The notes: generated by a model not told the origin, from the sequence alone. 64,000 nt of DNA from G963667915 sp965197385 (GCA_965197385.1 CBDANA010000005.1:200739-264738); one strand, 5' to 3'. Positions 9,010 through 18,612 are shown, counted from the stretch's first letter. A program made the numbers and translations.

Positions 9010-10098
9010 ATGACCACTCCTCGCATCTTCAACTTCAGCTCGGGTCCGGCGGTGTTGCCCGAGCCGGTGCTCGAGGAAGCCCAGCGCGACCTGATGGCGC
9101 TTCCAGGCGTCGGCATGTCGGTGCTCGAGATCAGCCACCGGTCCCCGCACTTCGACGCAATCCTGGAGGCGGCCGAGGCGGAGCTGCGTGTACTCGCCGG
9201 CATTCCGTCCACACATCGCGTGCTGTTCGTGCAGGGTGGCGCCAGCCTGCAGTTCACGATGGTGCCGATGAACCTGCTCACCGCCGACGGCACCGCCGAC
9301 TACCTCGTGACCGGCGTCTGGTCGAAGAAGGCGGTGAAGGAAGCCGAGAAGATCGGCCGCGTGCACGTCGCGGCGTCGACCGAGCCGGACGGATTCGTCA
9401 AGGTGCCGTCAGTGCGCGACCTGGCCCTGACGCCTAGCGCGGCGTACGTGCACATGACGTCGAACAACACTATCTATGGCACCCAGTGGCACAACGTGCC
9501 GGAGGTCGGCGCCGCGCCGCTGGTGAGCGATATGTCCTCCGACATCCTGAGCCGGCCTGTGCCGGTCGAGCGCCACGGCGTGATCTACGCCGGTGCGCAG
9601 AAGAACCTCGGGCCGGCCGGCGTGACGCTGCTCATCGTGCGAGAGGACTTGCTGGAGCGCTCGTCCGCGTCCCTGCCCTCGATGCTGAGCTATCGCGTGC
9701 TGGCCCAAGGCGCGTCGCGTTACAACACCCCGCCGGTCTTCGGCGTCTATCTCCTGCGGCTCGTTCTGCGCTGGCTGCACGATGCCGGCGGATTGACGGC
9801 GCTGGCGGCGCGCAACGCGCGGAAGGCGGCGAGGCTCTACGCCGAGATCGATCGCACGGGGTTCTACCGCGGCGTCGCTGAGCCGGAGAGTCGATCGTGT
9901 ATGAACGTCACCTTCCGGGTGCCGAGCGCCGACCTCGACGACCTGTTCGTGCGCGAGGCGGCCGCGGCCGGGCTGGACGGCGTCAAGGGCCATCGCTCGC
10001 TCGGTGGGCTGCGCGCGTCCATCTACAACGCCATGCCGGAGGCCGGCGTGGACGCCCTGGCCCAGTTCATGCGCGAGTTCGAGCGCACGCGTGGGTAG
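9010..10098 (+). CDS. serC: Phosphoserine aminotransferase
   Basis: 362 residues starting MTTPRIFNFSSGPAVLPEPV, the standard SerC opening. The PLP lysine is in YAGAQKNLGPAG near residue 198. Other family features are GMSVLEISHRSPHF, FVQGGASLQF, SNNTIYGTQW and the C-terminal GHRSLGGLRASIYNAMP. The enzyme converts 3-phosphohydroxypyruvate and glutamate to O-phosphoserine in the cytoplasm. The ORF is open further upstream to 8944, but ATG 9010 fits the family. O-phosphoserine is also the acceptor for CysM-type cysteine synthases, relevant to the sulfur island at 39.5-43.3 kb. Confidence 0.96.
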   Translation: MTTPRIFNFSSGPAVLPEPVLEEAQRDLMALPGVGMSVLEISHRSPHFDAILEAAEAELRVLAGIPSTHRVLFVQGGASLQFTMVPMNLLTADGTADYLVTGVWSKKAVKEAEKIGRVHVAASTEPDGFVKVPSVRDLALTPSAAYVHMTSNNTIYGTQWHNVPEVGAAPLVSDMSSDILSRPVPVERHGVIYAGAQKNLGPAGVTLLIVREDLLERSSASLPSMLSYRVLAQGASRYNTPPVFGVYLLRLVLRWLHDAGGLTALAARNARKAARLYAEIDRTGFYRGVAEPESRSCMNVTFRVPSADLDDLFVREAAAAGLDGVKGHRSLGGLRASIYNAMPEAGVDALAQFMREFERTRG

Positions 10099-10102
10099 AG
10101 AT

Positions 10103-10127
10103 GCGCAAAACAGGCCAGTTTTTGCGC
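10103..10127. terminator. Hairpin after serC
   Basis: GCGCAAAAC and GTTTTTGCGC form a stem around AGGCCA just after the serC stop. It lacks a distinct U-tract beyond the stem, so it could be a terminator or an operator for the desaturase gene that follows. Confidence 0.4.
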
Positions 10128-10221
10128 GTCGATTGGGATTGTGGTAGCCTTGGCGGTCTGTTTTCTCCGGTTTTTGCTCCCAGGGACCGGCAGCGCATCG
10201 GTTCAGCCTCGGAGGGTTTGC

Positions 10222-10965
10222 GTGTCTCCTTCTCTGATCATGACGCTCATTGCGATCGTTGTCATCGTGCAGATCGCTGTTTTCAGCACGACGATCTACC
10301 TGCATCGAAGCGTGACCCATCGCGCGATCGTCCTGCATCCGGTGGTGGCGTTCGGCTTTCGCCTGGCGCTGTGGTTGACGACCGGCATCGTCCCCAAGGA
10401 GTGGGTGGCGGTCCACCGGAAGCACCATGCGTTCACCGACGAGGAGGGCGATCCGCACAGTCCGCGTCTGGCCGGGTTCTGGTCGGTGCAACTCGGCAAC
10501 ATCTTTCATTACGTGCGCGAAGCGCGGAACCCCGAGGTGGTGGCGACGTACGCGAAGGATGTCAAGGACGACGCGTGGGACCGCTATCTGTTGAACCACG
10601 GGACAACGGGGCTACTCGTCGGGGTGGTCATCCTCTGCTCGGTCCTGGGCGTCGGCTGGGGGCTGCTCGCAGGGGCGACGCACGCCATCCTGTACGTCTT
10701 CGTCCTGTCACCGTCGATCAACGGACTCTGTCACGTCTTGGGCTACAGGAACTTCGACAACACGGCGACCAACTTGCAGTCGCTTGCGTTTCTGACCGGC
10801 GGCGAAGGTCTCCACAACAACCACCACGGGTTCCCGCGCAGTCCGAAGTTCAGCTATCGCGTCGGCGAGTTCGATCCGGCCTGGCCCGTCATCTGGATAC
10901 TGACGAAGCTCCGATTGGCCAAGCCCTACAAGACGATCGACCAGGCGCTAATGCAAGAGTCCTAG
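10222..10965 (+). CDS. Acyl-CoA/fatty acid desaturase (membrane di-iron)
   Basis: About 247 residues from GTG 10222, which follows GGAGGG; an internal ATG at 10240 is also possible. The three His boxes of membrane desaturases are present: HRSVTH, HRKHH and HNNHH. They lie between hydrophobic segments (MTLIAIVVIVQIAVFSTTIY near the N-terminus and a pair around residues 130-165). Spacing matches the stearoyl-CoA-type delta-9 desaturases, which introduce a double bond into acyl chains using O2 and a reductant. No dedicated ferredoxin or reductase gene is adjacent. It probably tunes membrane fluidity. Confidence 0.9.
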   Translation: MSPSLIMTLIAIVVIVQIAVFSTTIYLHRSVTHRAIVLHPVVAFGFRLALWLTTGIVPKEWVAVHRKHHAFTDEEGDPHSPRLAGFWSVQLGNIFHYVREARNPEVVATYAKDVKDDAWDRYLLNHGTTGLLVGVVILCSVLGVGWGLLAGATHAILYVFVLSPSINGLCHVLGYRNFDNTATNLQSLAFLTGGEGLHNNHHGFPRSPKFSYRVGEFDPAWPVIWILTKLRLAKPYKTIDQALMQES

Positions 10966-11098
10966 CACGAATCGTCGAGCGCCAACCTTGGCTCGGCGTG
11001 TGATGAAACTCAGGCTTATGTGGTCCCTTGATTGTGGTGCGACTGCGGGCGCCGGTGGCGTACGCTCGTCCGATGACCCACGCGGATCTGGTCGTTGC

Positions 11099-13408
11099 AT
11101 GTTCGTCGTGATGATGCTCGTGTCGTTCGTGCTCGGCGCGACGGTCCCGATCGCCGAAGCCCAGACCGGGCAGGGCACCATTCGGGGATCGATTCGCGAC
11201 GAAACCGGCGGGGTGGTGCCCGGGGTGATCGTGACGGCGACGAATCTAGGGACAGATCTCTCCAGCAGCGTCGTGAGCGATGAGGAGGGGCGCTTCGAGT
11301 TGCTTCAGCTGCCCGCCGGCGATTACCAGATCGACGCGCGCGCCCCGGGGTTCAGCACCCGGACGGTGGCCGTGACGGTCGTTGCGGATGGGGCGCAGAC
11401 GTTGGACCTGACGCTGGAGATCCTGCCGCTGGCCGAATCCGTGACGGTGACCCGGGCCCTGCAGGAGCGGAGCGCGGTGCCGGGCGCGGTCACCGTCATC
11501 GGAGGCGACGAGATCCAGTTCGCACAGCGTCAGGAGGCCCTGGCCGAAACGCTACGCGGCATTCCGGGACTGTTCGCCGAGAATCGGCGGAACTTCAGCC
11601 TGGCGGGTGGCCTGCAGGCCACCGTCCGGGCGCCGATGGTCGGGTTCGGGATACGCGGCATCCAGGTGTTTCAGGACGGCATCCCGCTGACCACGGCGGA
11701 CGGCACGACGCAACCGACGAACCTCGATCTCGGCTCCGCCGGACGGATGGAGGTCATCCGGGGGCCCAGCTCCGTGCTCTATGGCAACGCGGCCGGCGGC
11801 GTGATCAGTCTGTGGACGGAGTTCCCGCCGGCCAGGCGGTTCGAGATCCAGCCCGACATCCAGTTCGGCAGCTACGGATACGACAGGCAGCAGGTCAAGG
11901 TTCAGGGGACGTCGGGTCGAACGAGCTACCTGCTCAACGCCAACCGGATCCAGACCGATGGGTTCCGCCGGCACAGTGCCGGCGAGGTTCGTCGGGTCAA
12001 CCTGGTCGTGCGGAGAGCCGTGTCTTCGAACACCGAGATACGCGGGATGCTCAATCTCTTCGACCTGCCGTTTGGCGAGAGTGCCAGCACGCTCAACGAG
12101 GCGGACGCTCGAAACGACCCACAGAGCGTGCGGGGCCTGGCCTTCACCCAGGGGTGGGGCGAGTCGGCGACCCAGGGGCAGGGCGGCGTCACGCTCGAGC
12201 ACGAGTTCGGCGGCGGACAGGTGTTCCGCGGCACTGGGTGGGCCGCATGGCGGAACCTCTACAATCCCATTCCGTTCCGGATCATCGACCTCGGCCGAAA
12301 TGCCGCCGGGTTCCGCTCGGAATTGGCGGGCGGGCGTCAAACTGGTGCGGTGCCGATCCGATGGACCACCGGGTTCGACCTGTCGTATCAGCGGGACGAC
12401 CGGGCCGAATTCGGCAACGGGGGGGTTCCTGCCGGCGGCGGATTATCCGAGCGCGGTAGCTTGGGGCTGGAGCAACTGGAGGAGGTGCTATCCCTCGCGC
12501 CGTTCGCGCAGGTGACGCTCACGTTGCACCCGCGCTGGCTGGCCACCGCGGGCGTCAGGTACGACTACTACGATTTCAGCGCGACCGACAGATTCTTGAC
12601 CGACGGCGATCAGTCCGGCGGACGGACGCTCGACGCCGTCAGCCCGATGGTGGGGTTGACCTTCGTGGCCTCCGACGAGCTGAACCTCTATACCAACGTG
12701 TCCACGGCCTACCAGACGCCGACGACCGTCGAGCTGTCGAACAAACCGACCGGGGAGGGGGGCTTCAACGAAGACCTCAACCCCGAGGATCTGCGGAGCT
12801 TCGAGGTCGGCGCCCGTGGCACGGCCGGGGAAGGGCGCGTGCGGTACGAGCTCGCCGCCTATTTTTCTGGGTTGGACAATGCGTTCGTCGAGTTCCAGCG
12901 GCCCGACGAGCAGACGTTCTTCCGGAACGCGGCGGAATCGTCGCGCAACGGCCTCGAGGCGCGCGTCGACTGGACGCCCACGCCGCGCATGAGCACCTAC
13001 CTCTCGTACACGTATCAGGACTTCGAGTTCGTCAGCTTTCAGACGGACGACAACGACTTTTCGGGGAACGTCGAGCCGGGCGCGCCGCCGCACCAGGTGT
13101 TCCTCGGCGGCAGCTACGAAACCGCCTTCGGCCTCCGCTCGATCGCGCAGTTTCGATGGGTGGATGTGTTTCCGGTCAATAACGCCAACACGGCCTCGAA
13201 CTGGTCGTACACCGTCGTGGATCTCCGATTCGGCTGGGTTGGCGAGTGGAACGGTGTGGCGATCCAGCCGTTCGTTGGCATCGACAATCTGTTCGACGAA
13301 CGGTACAACGCCTCCGCGATCCCGAACTCGTTCGGGAACAGGTTCTTCGAGCCGGCCCCAGGCCGCGAGGTGTACGTGGGCTTCAGAATCGGGGGCGGAC
13401 TGCAGTAG
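11099..13408 (+). CDS. TonB-dependent outer-membrane receptor, N-terminal carboxypeptidase-regulatory-like domain
   Basis: About 769 residues. The signal peptide is MFVVMMLVSFVLGATVPIAE-AQ. Residues of about 25-105 form a CarboxypepD_reg-like beta-sandwich (GTIRGSIRDETGGVVPGVIV). The plug domain follows, with ESVTVTRALQERSAVPGAVT, GIRGIQVFQDGIPLTTADG and RMEVIRGPSSVLYGNAAGGV. The rest is a 22-strand barrel ending EVYVGFRIGGGLQ. The shape of the plug resembles siderophore or FecA-type receptors, but the ligand cannot be told. The frame is open upstream to TTG 10988; 11099 was chosen because it gives a proper signal peptide, although no strong ribosome site precedes it. Confidence 0.9.
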   Translation: MFVVMMLVSFVLGATVPIAEAQTGQGTIRGSIRDETGGVVPGVIVTATNLGTDLSSSVVSDEEGRFELLQLPAGDYQIDARAPGFSTRTVAVTVVADGAQTLDLTLEILPLAESVTVTRALQERSAVPGAVTVIGGDEIQFAQRQEALAETLRGIPGLFAENRRNFSLAGGLQATVRAPMVGFGIRGIQVFQDGIPLTTADGTTQPTNLDLGSAGRMEVIRGPSSVLYGNAAGGVISLWTEFPPARRFEIQPDIQFGSYGYDRQQVKVQGTSGRTSYLLNANRIQTDGFRRHSAGEVRRVNLVVRRAVSSNTEIRGMLNLFDLPFGESASTLNEADARNDPQSVRGLAFTQGWGESATQGQGGVTLEHEFGGGQVFRGTGWAAWRNLYNPIPFRIIDLGRNAAGFRSELAGGRQTGAVPIRWTTGFDLSYQRDDRAEFGNGGVPAGGGLSERGSLGLEQLEEVLSLAPFAQVTLTLHPRWLATAGVRYDYYDFSATDRFLTDGDQSGGRTLDAVSPMVGLTFVASDELNLYTNVSTAYQTPTTVELSNKPTGEGGFNEDLNPEDLRSFEVGARGTAGEGRVRYELAAYFSGLDNAFVEFQRPDEQTFFRNAAESSRNGLEARVDWTPTPRMSTYLSYTYQDFEFVSFQTDDNDFSGNVEPGAPPHQVFLGGSYETAFGLRSIAQFRWVDVFPVNNANTASNWSYTVVDLRFGWVGEWNGVAIQPFVGIDNLFDERYNASAIPNSFGNRFFEPAPGREVYVGFRIGGGLQ

Positions 13409-13475
13409 CCCAGCTCGTGGGCGTGCCGGGTCTGGCCGGTCATCAGCGCCCGCTGCTTGCTGACTACGTCGCGCC

Positions 13476-13641
13476 CTGAGGACCCGGGTGGGGGTACGTG
13501 TGCCACCTCTGGGCGTCGAGGCGACCGCCCAGCGAAGCGCGAGGAGCGCGCATACCGGGAGTATGTGAGCGAGGAGCAATGATGCTGGGCGGGATCCATC
13601 GGCGACCAGAATGGCACACGTATTCCCACCCGGGTCCTCAG
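13476..13641. repeat. 166-bp palindromic repeat, copy with divergent ends
   Basis: The inverted ends are CTGAGGACCCGGGTGGGGGT... and the matching ...CCCACCCGGGTCCTCAG, about 30 bp each, quite unlike the CAGCCCGTGG ends of the other copies. The core nevertheless matches the family: GCGAGGAG, the hairpin CATACCGGGAGTATG and GAGGAGCAA. The right arm contains an ATG (13611) in frame with the rhomboid gene. Confidence 0.8.
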
Positions 13642-13649
13642 TCATTCCC

Positions 13650-14480
13650 ATGCGCCAGACTCAAGGGTCGCTCGTCTGCTCCCGATGCGGAAAGCTCATC
13701 GGCATCAACGAGCCGACCTGTCCGTTCTGCGGCGCCTGGCGGCCCGGGCTCTACGGCTGGGCCCCCATCATCCAGCGGGTCGTTGGCCGGCATCTCGACC
13801 TGATCTCGCTCATCGTCACCACCTGCATCGCGCTCTACGTGGTCGCGCTCCTCCTGCAGCCAGAGGCGATCATGCAGCCGCGGGGCATGCTGTCGTTGCT
13901 GTCGCCCGGCACGCGCGCGCTGTACCAGCTGGGCATGACCGGCGGCATCGCGTGGCAACTCGGCTGGTGGTGGACGCTCTTCACCGCCATCTACTTGCAC
14001 GGCGGTGTGCTGCACATCCTCTTCAACGTGATGTGGATCCGAAACCTCGGCCCCACGGTGACCGACGTCTTCGGTCCAGGCCGCGCGTTCGTGCTGTTCA
14101 ATGTGGCCGGGGCGTTCGGGTTTCTCGTGTCCAATGTGATGAGTCCGGCGCCGTCGATCGGCGCGTCGGGGAGTATCTTCGGCCTGCTGGCCGCGCTCAT
14201 CGTCTACGGCCGCCGCCGCGGCAGCTCGATGATGTCGCAGCAGCTCTGGCAGTGGGCGATCGTGCTGTTCGTGTTCGGCTTTATCATGCCGGGCATCAAC
14301 AACTGGGCGCACGCCGGCGGATTCGCTGGCGGCTGGGTCGGCGCCTACGCGATGGGCTTCATCGACGAGCAGCGCGAGAGCACGTCGATGTTGATGCTGG
14401 CCCTCGCCTTCATCGCCATCACGGCGGTCGGCATCGTCCTCTCGTTCACGAAAGTCACCGGCATCCTGCTCGGCGGCTGA
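13650..14480 (+). CDS. Rhomboid-family intramembrane serine protease with N-terminal zinc ribbon
   Basis: 276 residues. A CxxC...CxxC knuckle (CSRCG and CPFCG, residues about 10-28) precedes six or seven membrane segments. The rhomboid signature is complete: an HILFNVMWIRNLG loop, the catalytic Ser in GASGSIFGL and the catalytic His in NNWAHAGGFAGG. Rhomboids cleave substrate helices within the membrane. The N-terminal zinc ribbon is cytoplasmic and may help in regulation or partner binding. An ATG at 13611 is in frame but lies in a palindromic repeat; ATG 13650 starts MRQTQGSLVCSRCG and is preferred. Confidence 0.9.
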   Translation: MRQTQGSLVCSRCGKLIGINEPTCPFCGAWRPGLYGWAPIIQRVVGRHLDLISLIVTTCIALYVVALLLQPEAIMQPRGMLSLLSPGTRALYQLGMTGGIAWQLGWWWTLFTAIYLHGGVLHILFNVMWIRNLGPTVTDVFGPGRAFVLFNVAGAFGFLVSNVMSPAPSIGASGSIFGLLAALIVYGRRRGSSMMSQQLWQWAIVLFVFGFIMPGINNWAHAGGFAGGWVGAYAMGFIDEQRESTSMLMLALAFIAITAVGIVLSFTKVTGILLGG

Positions 14481-14534
14481 GCCCACAGGTATCTCGTCAC
14501 CGTGGGGGAAGGGCCGGGGACAGGACCCGCGGCG

Positions 14535-14580
14535 CTCTACCGCCGAGAGCCGAGAGCCGAATGCCGAGAGACCAGAAAGC
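14535..14580. repeat. GAGAGCCGA tandem-like repeat
   Basis: CCGAGAGCCGAGAGCCGAAT followed by GCCGAGAGACCAGAAAGCCG lies between the convergent rhomboid and pcnB genes. It is the same unit as at 7650, 39310 and 51766. Confidence 0.55.
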
Positions 14581-14625
14581 CGGCGACCGGCCGATGGATA
14601 CTCGTGTGATTTCTTGACGCATGTG

Positions 14626-14655
14626 CCAGGCTGGACTTTCATCACGGGCTGCTAG
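14626..14655. repeat. Half copy of the CAGCCCGTGGTGAAAG repeat at the pcnB stop
   Basis: GGACTTTCATCACGGGCTGC followed by TAG is one arm of the palindromic repeat; no partner arm is found upstream. The terminal CTAG supplies the TAG stop of pcnB (14652-14654 read on the minus strand). Confidence 0.75.
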
Positions 14656-15902
14656 TCCCGGGCCGATTGCGGCTTGCGCCGGCGCCACCGCCGCCGTCTC
14701 GGCCGGCGCCGGTCCTGCGGTGGACGCTCGCCGAGGTGCGTCACGTAGTCGCGCCAGCGTTCGAGGGGGACCGGCTGGTGCCCGTGAATCTCCATCCAGG
14801 TCAACGCCTCGTCGAAGGCGCTGCGACGCGTCAGCCCGTGCTTGGCGCGCTCGGGCAGCTTCGGATCGAGCAGGCGCTGTTGCAGGCTGACGATCTGCCG
14901 GAGGCTCTCCACCTGACCGCGGGCGATCGGCAGGTTGCCCAGGGTTGGCGGCTCGCCCTGACGCTGGGGCAGCAGGCCGGTCGGCACCACGATCGAGCCC
15001 AGGAGGATGGGATTCGTCAGCGTGGGTGGGGCGGAGTCGAAGCGGGCGCGGTAGGCGTCGAGCGCGCGCAGTGACTGCCAGAGCGCTTCGGAGCGATGCC
15101 GGTGCAGCTCCGGGCTGATCTGCGCGAGCAGGCGGAGGTCACCGAGACCGCGGAACGTGCGCTCGGCGGCGCCGCTCCGGAGAATCTTGTAGAGCTCCTC
15201 GAGCATCCTCGGCGGCGCGGCCTTGCTGATTTCGGCGCGACGCTTGCCGATCGCGTCCAAAATCGGTTGTTCGATTTTGAAATCTAGCCGGGCGGCCAGC
15301 GCCACAGCGCGCAGCATCCGGACCGGATCTTCTACGAACCGGACGTCCGGCTCGCCGATGCACCGGATCAACCCCGCTTCGAGGTCCTTCAGACCGCCCA
15401 TGTAGTCGATGATCGAGAAGGTCGCGATGTCGTAGAACAGCGCGTTGACCGTGAAGTCGCGCCGGAACGCGTCTTCCTCCGGCGTGCCGAACGTGTTGTC
15501 GCGGTGGATGACGTGGCTGGCCGGCGCGTGACGGCGCGCGTCGGCAGCCCGGTCGTCATGCGCCGGCGGATCCGGGTCGCGCTCGGAACCCGGCGTCACC
15601 AGGCGCCGGAAGGTCGCCACCTCGATCGTCTTCGGCCCGAACTTCACGTGCGCGAGCCGAAAGCGGCGCCCGATGATCCAGCAGTTCCGGAACAGCCGTT
15701 TGACCTGGTTCGGATGGGCGGAGGTGCCGATGTCGAAGTCCTTGGGGCGCCGGCCGATGAGTAGGTCGCGCACGCTGCCGCCGACGAGATAGGCGACGTG
15801 GTCGAACTTGTGCAGGCGGTAGAGTACCTTGAGCGCGTCCGGATCGACGTGACTCCTGGACAGCGAGTGCTCGGCGCGCGCGATGACGACCGGTTCGACC
15901 AT
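14652..15902 (-). CDS. pcnB: Poly(A) polymerase / CCA-adding-type nucleotidyltransferase
   Basis: 416 residues. The nucleotidyltransferase head has YLVGGSVRDLLIGRRPKDFDIGTSAHP near residues 37-65, holding the GG(S) loop and the DxD metal acids. RRDFTVNALFYD and the neck helix DPVRMLRAVALAARLDFKI follow. The lack of an HD domain and an Arg/Lys-rich C-terminal tail (RRRPRRRRWRRRK) point to PcnB-type poly(A) polymerase more than to a CCA enzyme, though these are hard to separate by eye. An insertion of about 25 residues rich in D/A/H (PDPPAHDDRAADARRHAPAS) interrupts the palm. The stop codon is part of a repeat arm. Confidence 0.88.
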   Translation of the reverse strand: MVEPVVIARAEHSLSRSHVDPDALKVLYRLHKFDHVAYLVGGSVRDLLIGRRPKDFDIGTSAHPNQVKRLFRNCWIIGRRFRLAHVKFGPKTIEVATFRRLVTPGSERDPDPPAHDDRAADARRHAPASHVIHRDNTFGTPEEDAFRRDFTVNALFYDIATFSIIDYMGGLKDLEAGLIRCIGEPDVRFVEDPVRMLRAVALAARLDFKIEQPILDAIGKRRAEISKAAPPRMLEELYKILRSGAAERTFRGLGDLRLLAQISPELHRHRSEALWQSLRALDAYRARFDSAPPTLTNPILLGSIVVPTGLLPQRQGEPPTLGNLPIARGQVESLRQIVSLQQRLLDPKLPERAKHGLTRRSAFDEALTWMEIHGHQPVPLERWRDYVTHLGERPPQDRRRPRRRRWRRRKPQSARD

Positions 15903-15924
15903 CGAGTTCGATGATAGCAGGACG

Positions 15925-18612
15925 CTACGCTTTGGCGTCCTTCCAGGTGGGTCCCACGCCGACGTCGACCGTCAGTGGCACCGCCAGGTCGGCGGCCTGC
16001 TCCATGCCATGTCGCACCACGGTGCTCAACTCGTCGGCTGACCGCTCACGCACCTCGAAGAGCAGCTCGTCGTGGACCGTCAGGATCATCCGCGCATCGT
16101 CGCGAGCGGCCAGGGTGCGGTGCAGCGCGATCATGGCCCGCTTCAGGATGTCGGCGGCGGTGCCCTGAATGGGCATGTTGACGGTGGCCCGCTCGGCCGC
16201 CGCGCGGATCTGTCCGTTGCGGCTCTTGAGCTCGGGGACCAGTCGGCGCCGGCCGAACATCGTCGTGACGACACCGCTCTCCCGCGCGGCGTCGATCGTC
16301 TGGTCGATGTAGGTGCGCACCGCAGGGAAGCCGCTGAAGTACGCGTCGATGAACTCCTGCGCCACCGGCTGCGGCACGCCGATGTCTTTGGCCAGCGTGA
16401 ACGCCGTCTTGCCGTAGAGCAGCGCGTAATTGACGATCTTCGCTCGACGCCTGAGCTCGTGCGGATCGAGACCACTGTCGGCGCCGAAGACCTTGAGCGC
16501 CGTCTGGTCGTGAATGTCGTCGCCGCGGCGAAACGCCTTCCGCAGCGCCGCGTCGCCAGACAGGTGGGCCAGCACACGCAGCTCGATCTGCGAGTAGTCG
16601 GCTGAGATCAACACGTATCCCGGCTCGGCCACGAACCCGCCGCGAATCTGGCGCCCGATCTCTGTCCGGATCGGAATGTTCTGCAGGTTCGGATCGCTAC
16701 TGCTGAGCCGTCCGGTCGCTGCGACCGCCTGGTTGAACGACGTATGGACCCGGCCGGTGTCCGGGTGCACCAACTGCGGCAGCGCGTCGACATAGGTACC
16801 CTTGAGCTTCTGCAGTGAGCGCCAGTCCAGCACGAGTTGCGGCATCTTGTGACTCAGGGCCAGCTCTTCCAGGACCTCGACCGCGGTCGACGCCGCCTTG
16901 GTCTTGCCCGTGCGCTTCAGCGTGGGGAGCTCGAGCTTTTCGAAGAGCACCTCCGCGAGCTGCTTCGGTGAATTGATGTTGAACGGCTCGCCCGCCAGCT
17001 CGTAGATGCGGTCGCGGTACACGGTGAGCTCCGCCTCGAGATGCGCCGACTGCGTGGCGAGCGCCGATGTGTCGATCCGTACCCCGGCCCGCTCGATCTC
17101 CATGAGCACCGGGATGAGCGGAAGCTCCAGCTCGTGGTACACAGCGGTCAGGGCCTCGCGGTGCAGGGCGGCGTCGAACCGTTCCATGATCTGGAGCGTC
17201 AGATCGGCCCGCTCAGCGGCGAGCGGCATCGCCGCGTCGACCGGCAATTCGCTGAACGGGAGCGCCTTGGCCCCCTTGCCGCGGACCGATTCCTCCACGA
17301 TCGCCTTGTAGCCCACCTCGGCGAGCGCCGCGTCCTCCAGCCGATGCGCCGACTTGGTGGCGTCGAGCACGTAGCTGGCAAGCATCGTGTCGTTGGCGAG
17401 GCCGTCGAGCGCGATGCCGTGCCGCCGCAGCACGATCGCGGCCCCCTTGAGGTCGTGGCCGATCTTCTGGACTGCGGGATCCTCCAGGATCGACCGCAGC
17501 GCCTCCAGCGCCTCGGTCCGACTGAACCCGGCCGGCGCATCGAGCGACGTATGCGCGAGCGGCACGTAGCGCGCCGTGTGCGGGGCGACCGACAGCGCGA
17601 TGCCGACGAGCGATGCAGGCATGGCGGTCGGGCCATCGGTCAGGAGGTACAGCGCGACCCGGCCGGCCTGCCGTGCCGCGCCCGCCAGCCGCTCGAGATC
17701 CTCCGTCGTCTGGACGACCTGGTAGTCGGCCTGCGTCGTTTCGGCGGTCGGTGCGTAGTTGACGAGTAACGTGCGGAAATCGAGCTCGGAGAACAACGCG
17801 AAGCAGCGCTCGGGCGTCGGCCCGGCAAACCTGATGCGATCGAGGTTGAGCTCGATCGGGACGTCGGTGTGGATGCGCACGAGCTCGCGGCTCTGACGGG
17901 CCGCGTCGGCGTGCTCGATGAGTGCGGTGCGGTAGCTCCGCTTCGTCAGTTGGTCGGCGTGGGCGAGCAGGGCGTCCAGCGTCTCGTGCTCGCCGATGAG
18001 CGCGCGCGCCCCTTTCCCGCCGATGCCGGGGACGCCCTTTACGTTGTCCACGGCGTCGCCCATGAGCGCCAGCACGTCCACCACCTGGTCGGGCCGCACG
18101 CCGAACTTCTGCTTCACGCCGTCGGCGTCGTACCACGCGCCGTCGTCCTTCGGGTTGTAGACCCTCACCCCGTCGCCGACGAGTTGGAAGAAGTCCTTGT
18201 CACCAGTGACGATCTCAACGTCGATCTCGTCGGCCCGGGCGCGGCGGGTCAGCGTGCCGATGACGTCGTCCGCCTCGTAGCCCCGCACGGTCAACACGGG
18301 CACGCCCAGCGCTTCACACGCCTCGTGAACCCAGGGAATCTGTTCGACCAGATCGTCCGGCATCGGTGCCCGGTTGGCCTTGTAGTCGGCGTCGAGCTCC
18401 TCGCGAAACGTCGGACCGCTGACGTCGAACGCGGCGGCGGTGTACTCCGGCGACTGCTCGTCCAGCAGCTTGCGCAACATCGTGACGAAGCCGTACACGG
18501 CGTTCGTGGACTTGCCGTCGGGGCCGGTCAGGCCGCGAATGGCGTGATACGCGCGGTACATCTGCGAGCTGCCGTCGATCAACAGCAAGCGCCGTCGCGT
18601 TGGTTCGCGCAT
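15925..18612 (-). CDS. polA: DNA polymerase I, proofreading site degenerate
   Basis: 895 residues from ATG 18612 (MREPTRRRLLLIDGSSQMYR). The 5' nuclease domain (about 1-290) is intact, with LLIDGSSQMYRAYHA, VTGDKDFFQLV and ALMGDAVDNVKGVPGIGGK. The 3'-5' exonuclease domain (about 310-490) keeps its fold but has lost every metal ligand: LYLLT where E. coli has the DTE motif, DLKGA where the NLKYD Asp should be, and LAAER for YAAED. The polymerase domain is complete (DYSQIELRVLAHLSGD, YALLYGKTAF, HDELLFEV). It should replicate and repair but not proofread, as known for Taq. A TATACT box at about 18674-18679 on this strand may be its promoter. Confidence 0.96.
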   Translation of the reverse strand: MREPTRRRLLLIDGSSQMYRAYHAIRGLTGPDGKSTNAVYGFVTMLRKLLDEQSPEYTAAAFDVSGPTFREELDADYKANRAPMPDDLVEQIPWVHEACEALGVPVLTVRGYEADDVIGTLTRRARADEIDVEIVTGDKDFFQLVGDGVRVYNPKDDGAWYDADGVKQKFGVRPDQVVDVLALMGDAVDNVKGVPGIGGKGARALIGEHETLDALLAHADQLTKRSYRTALIEHADAARQSRELVRIHTDVPIELNLDRIRFAGPTPERCFALFSELDFRTLLVNYAPTAETTQADYQVVQTTEDLERLAGAARQAGRVALYLLTDGPTAMPASLVGIALSVAPHTARYVPLAHTSLDAPAGFSRTEALEALRSILEDPAVQKIGHDLKGAAIVLRRHGIALDGLANDTMLASYVLDATKSAHRLEDAALAEVGYKAIVEESVRGKGAKALPFSELPVDAAMPLAAERADLTLQIMERFDAALHREALTAVYHELELPLIPVLMEIERAGVRIDTSALATQSAHLEAELTVYRDRIYELAGEPFNINSPKQLAEVLFEKLELPTLKRTGKTKAASTAVEVLEELALSHKMPQLVLDWRSLQKLKGTYVDALPQLVHPDTGRVHTSFNQAVAATGRLSSSDPNLQNIPIRTEIGRQIRGGFVAEPGYVLISADYSQIELRVLAHLSGDAALRKAFRRGDDIHDQTALKVFGADSGLDPHELRRRAKIVNYALLYGKTAFTLAKDIGVPQPVAQEFIDAYFSGFPAVRTYIDQTIDAARESGVVTTMFGRRRLVPELKSRNGQIRAAAERATVNMPIQGTAADILKRAMIALHRTLAARDDARMILTVHDELLFEVRERSADELSTVVRHGMEQAADLAVPLTVDVGVGPTWKDAKA

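Noticed and set aside
7785..9293. 502-residue minus-strand ORF
   Set aside because: Antisense to the DUF1015 and serC genes, which have strong family matches.
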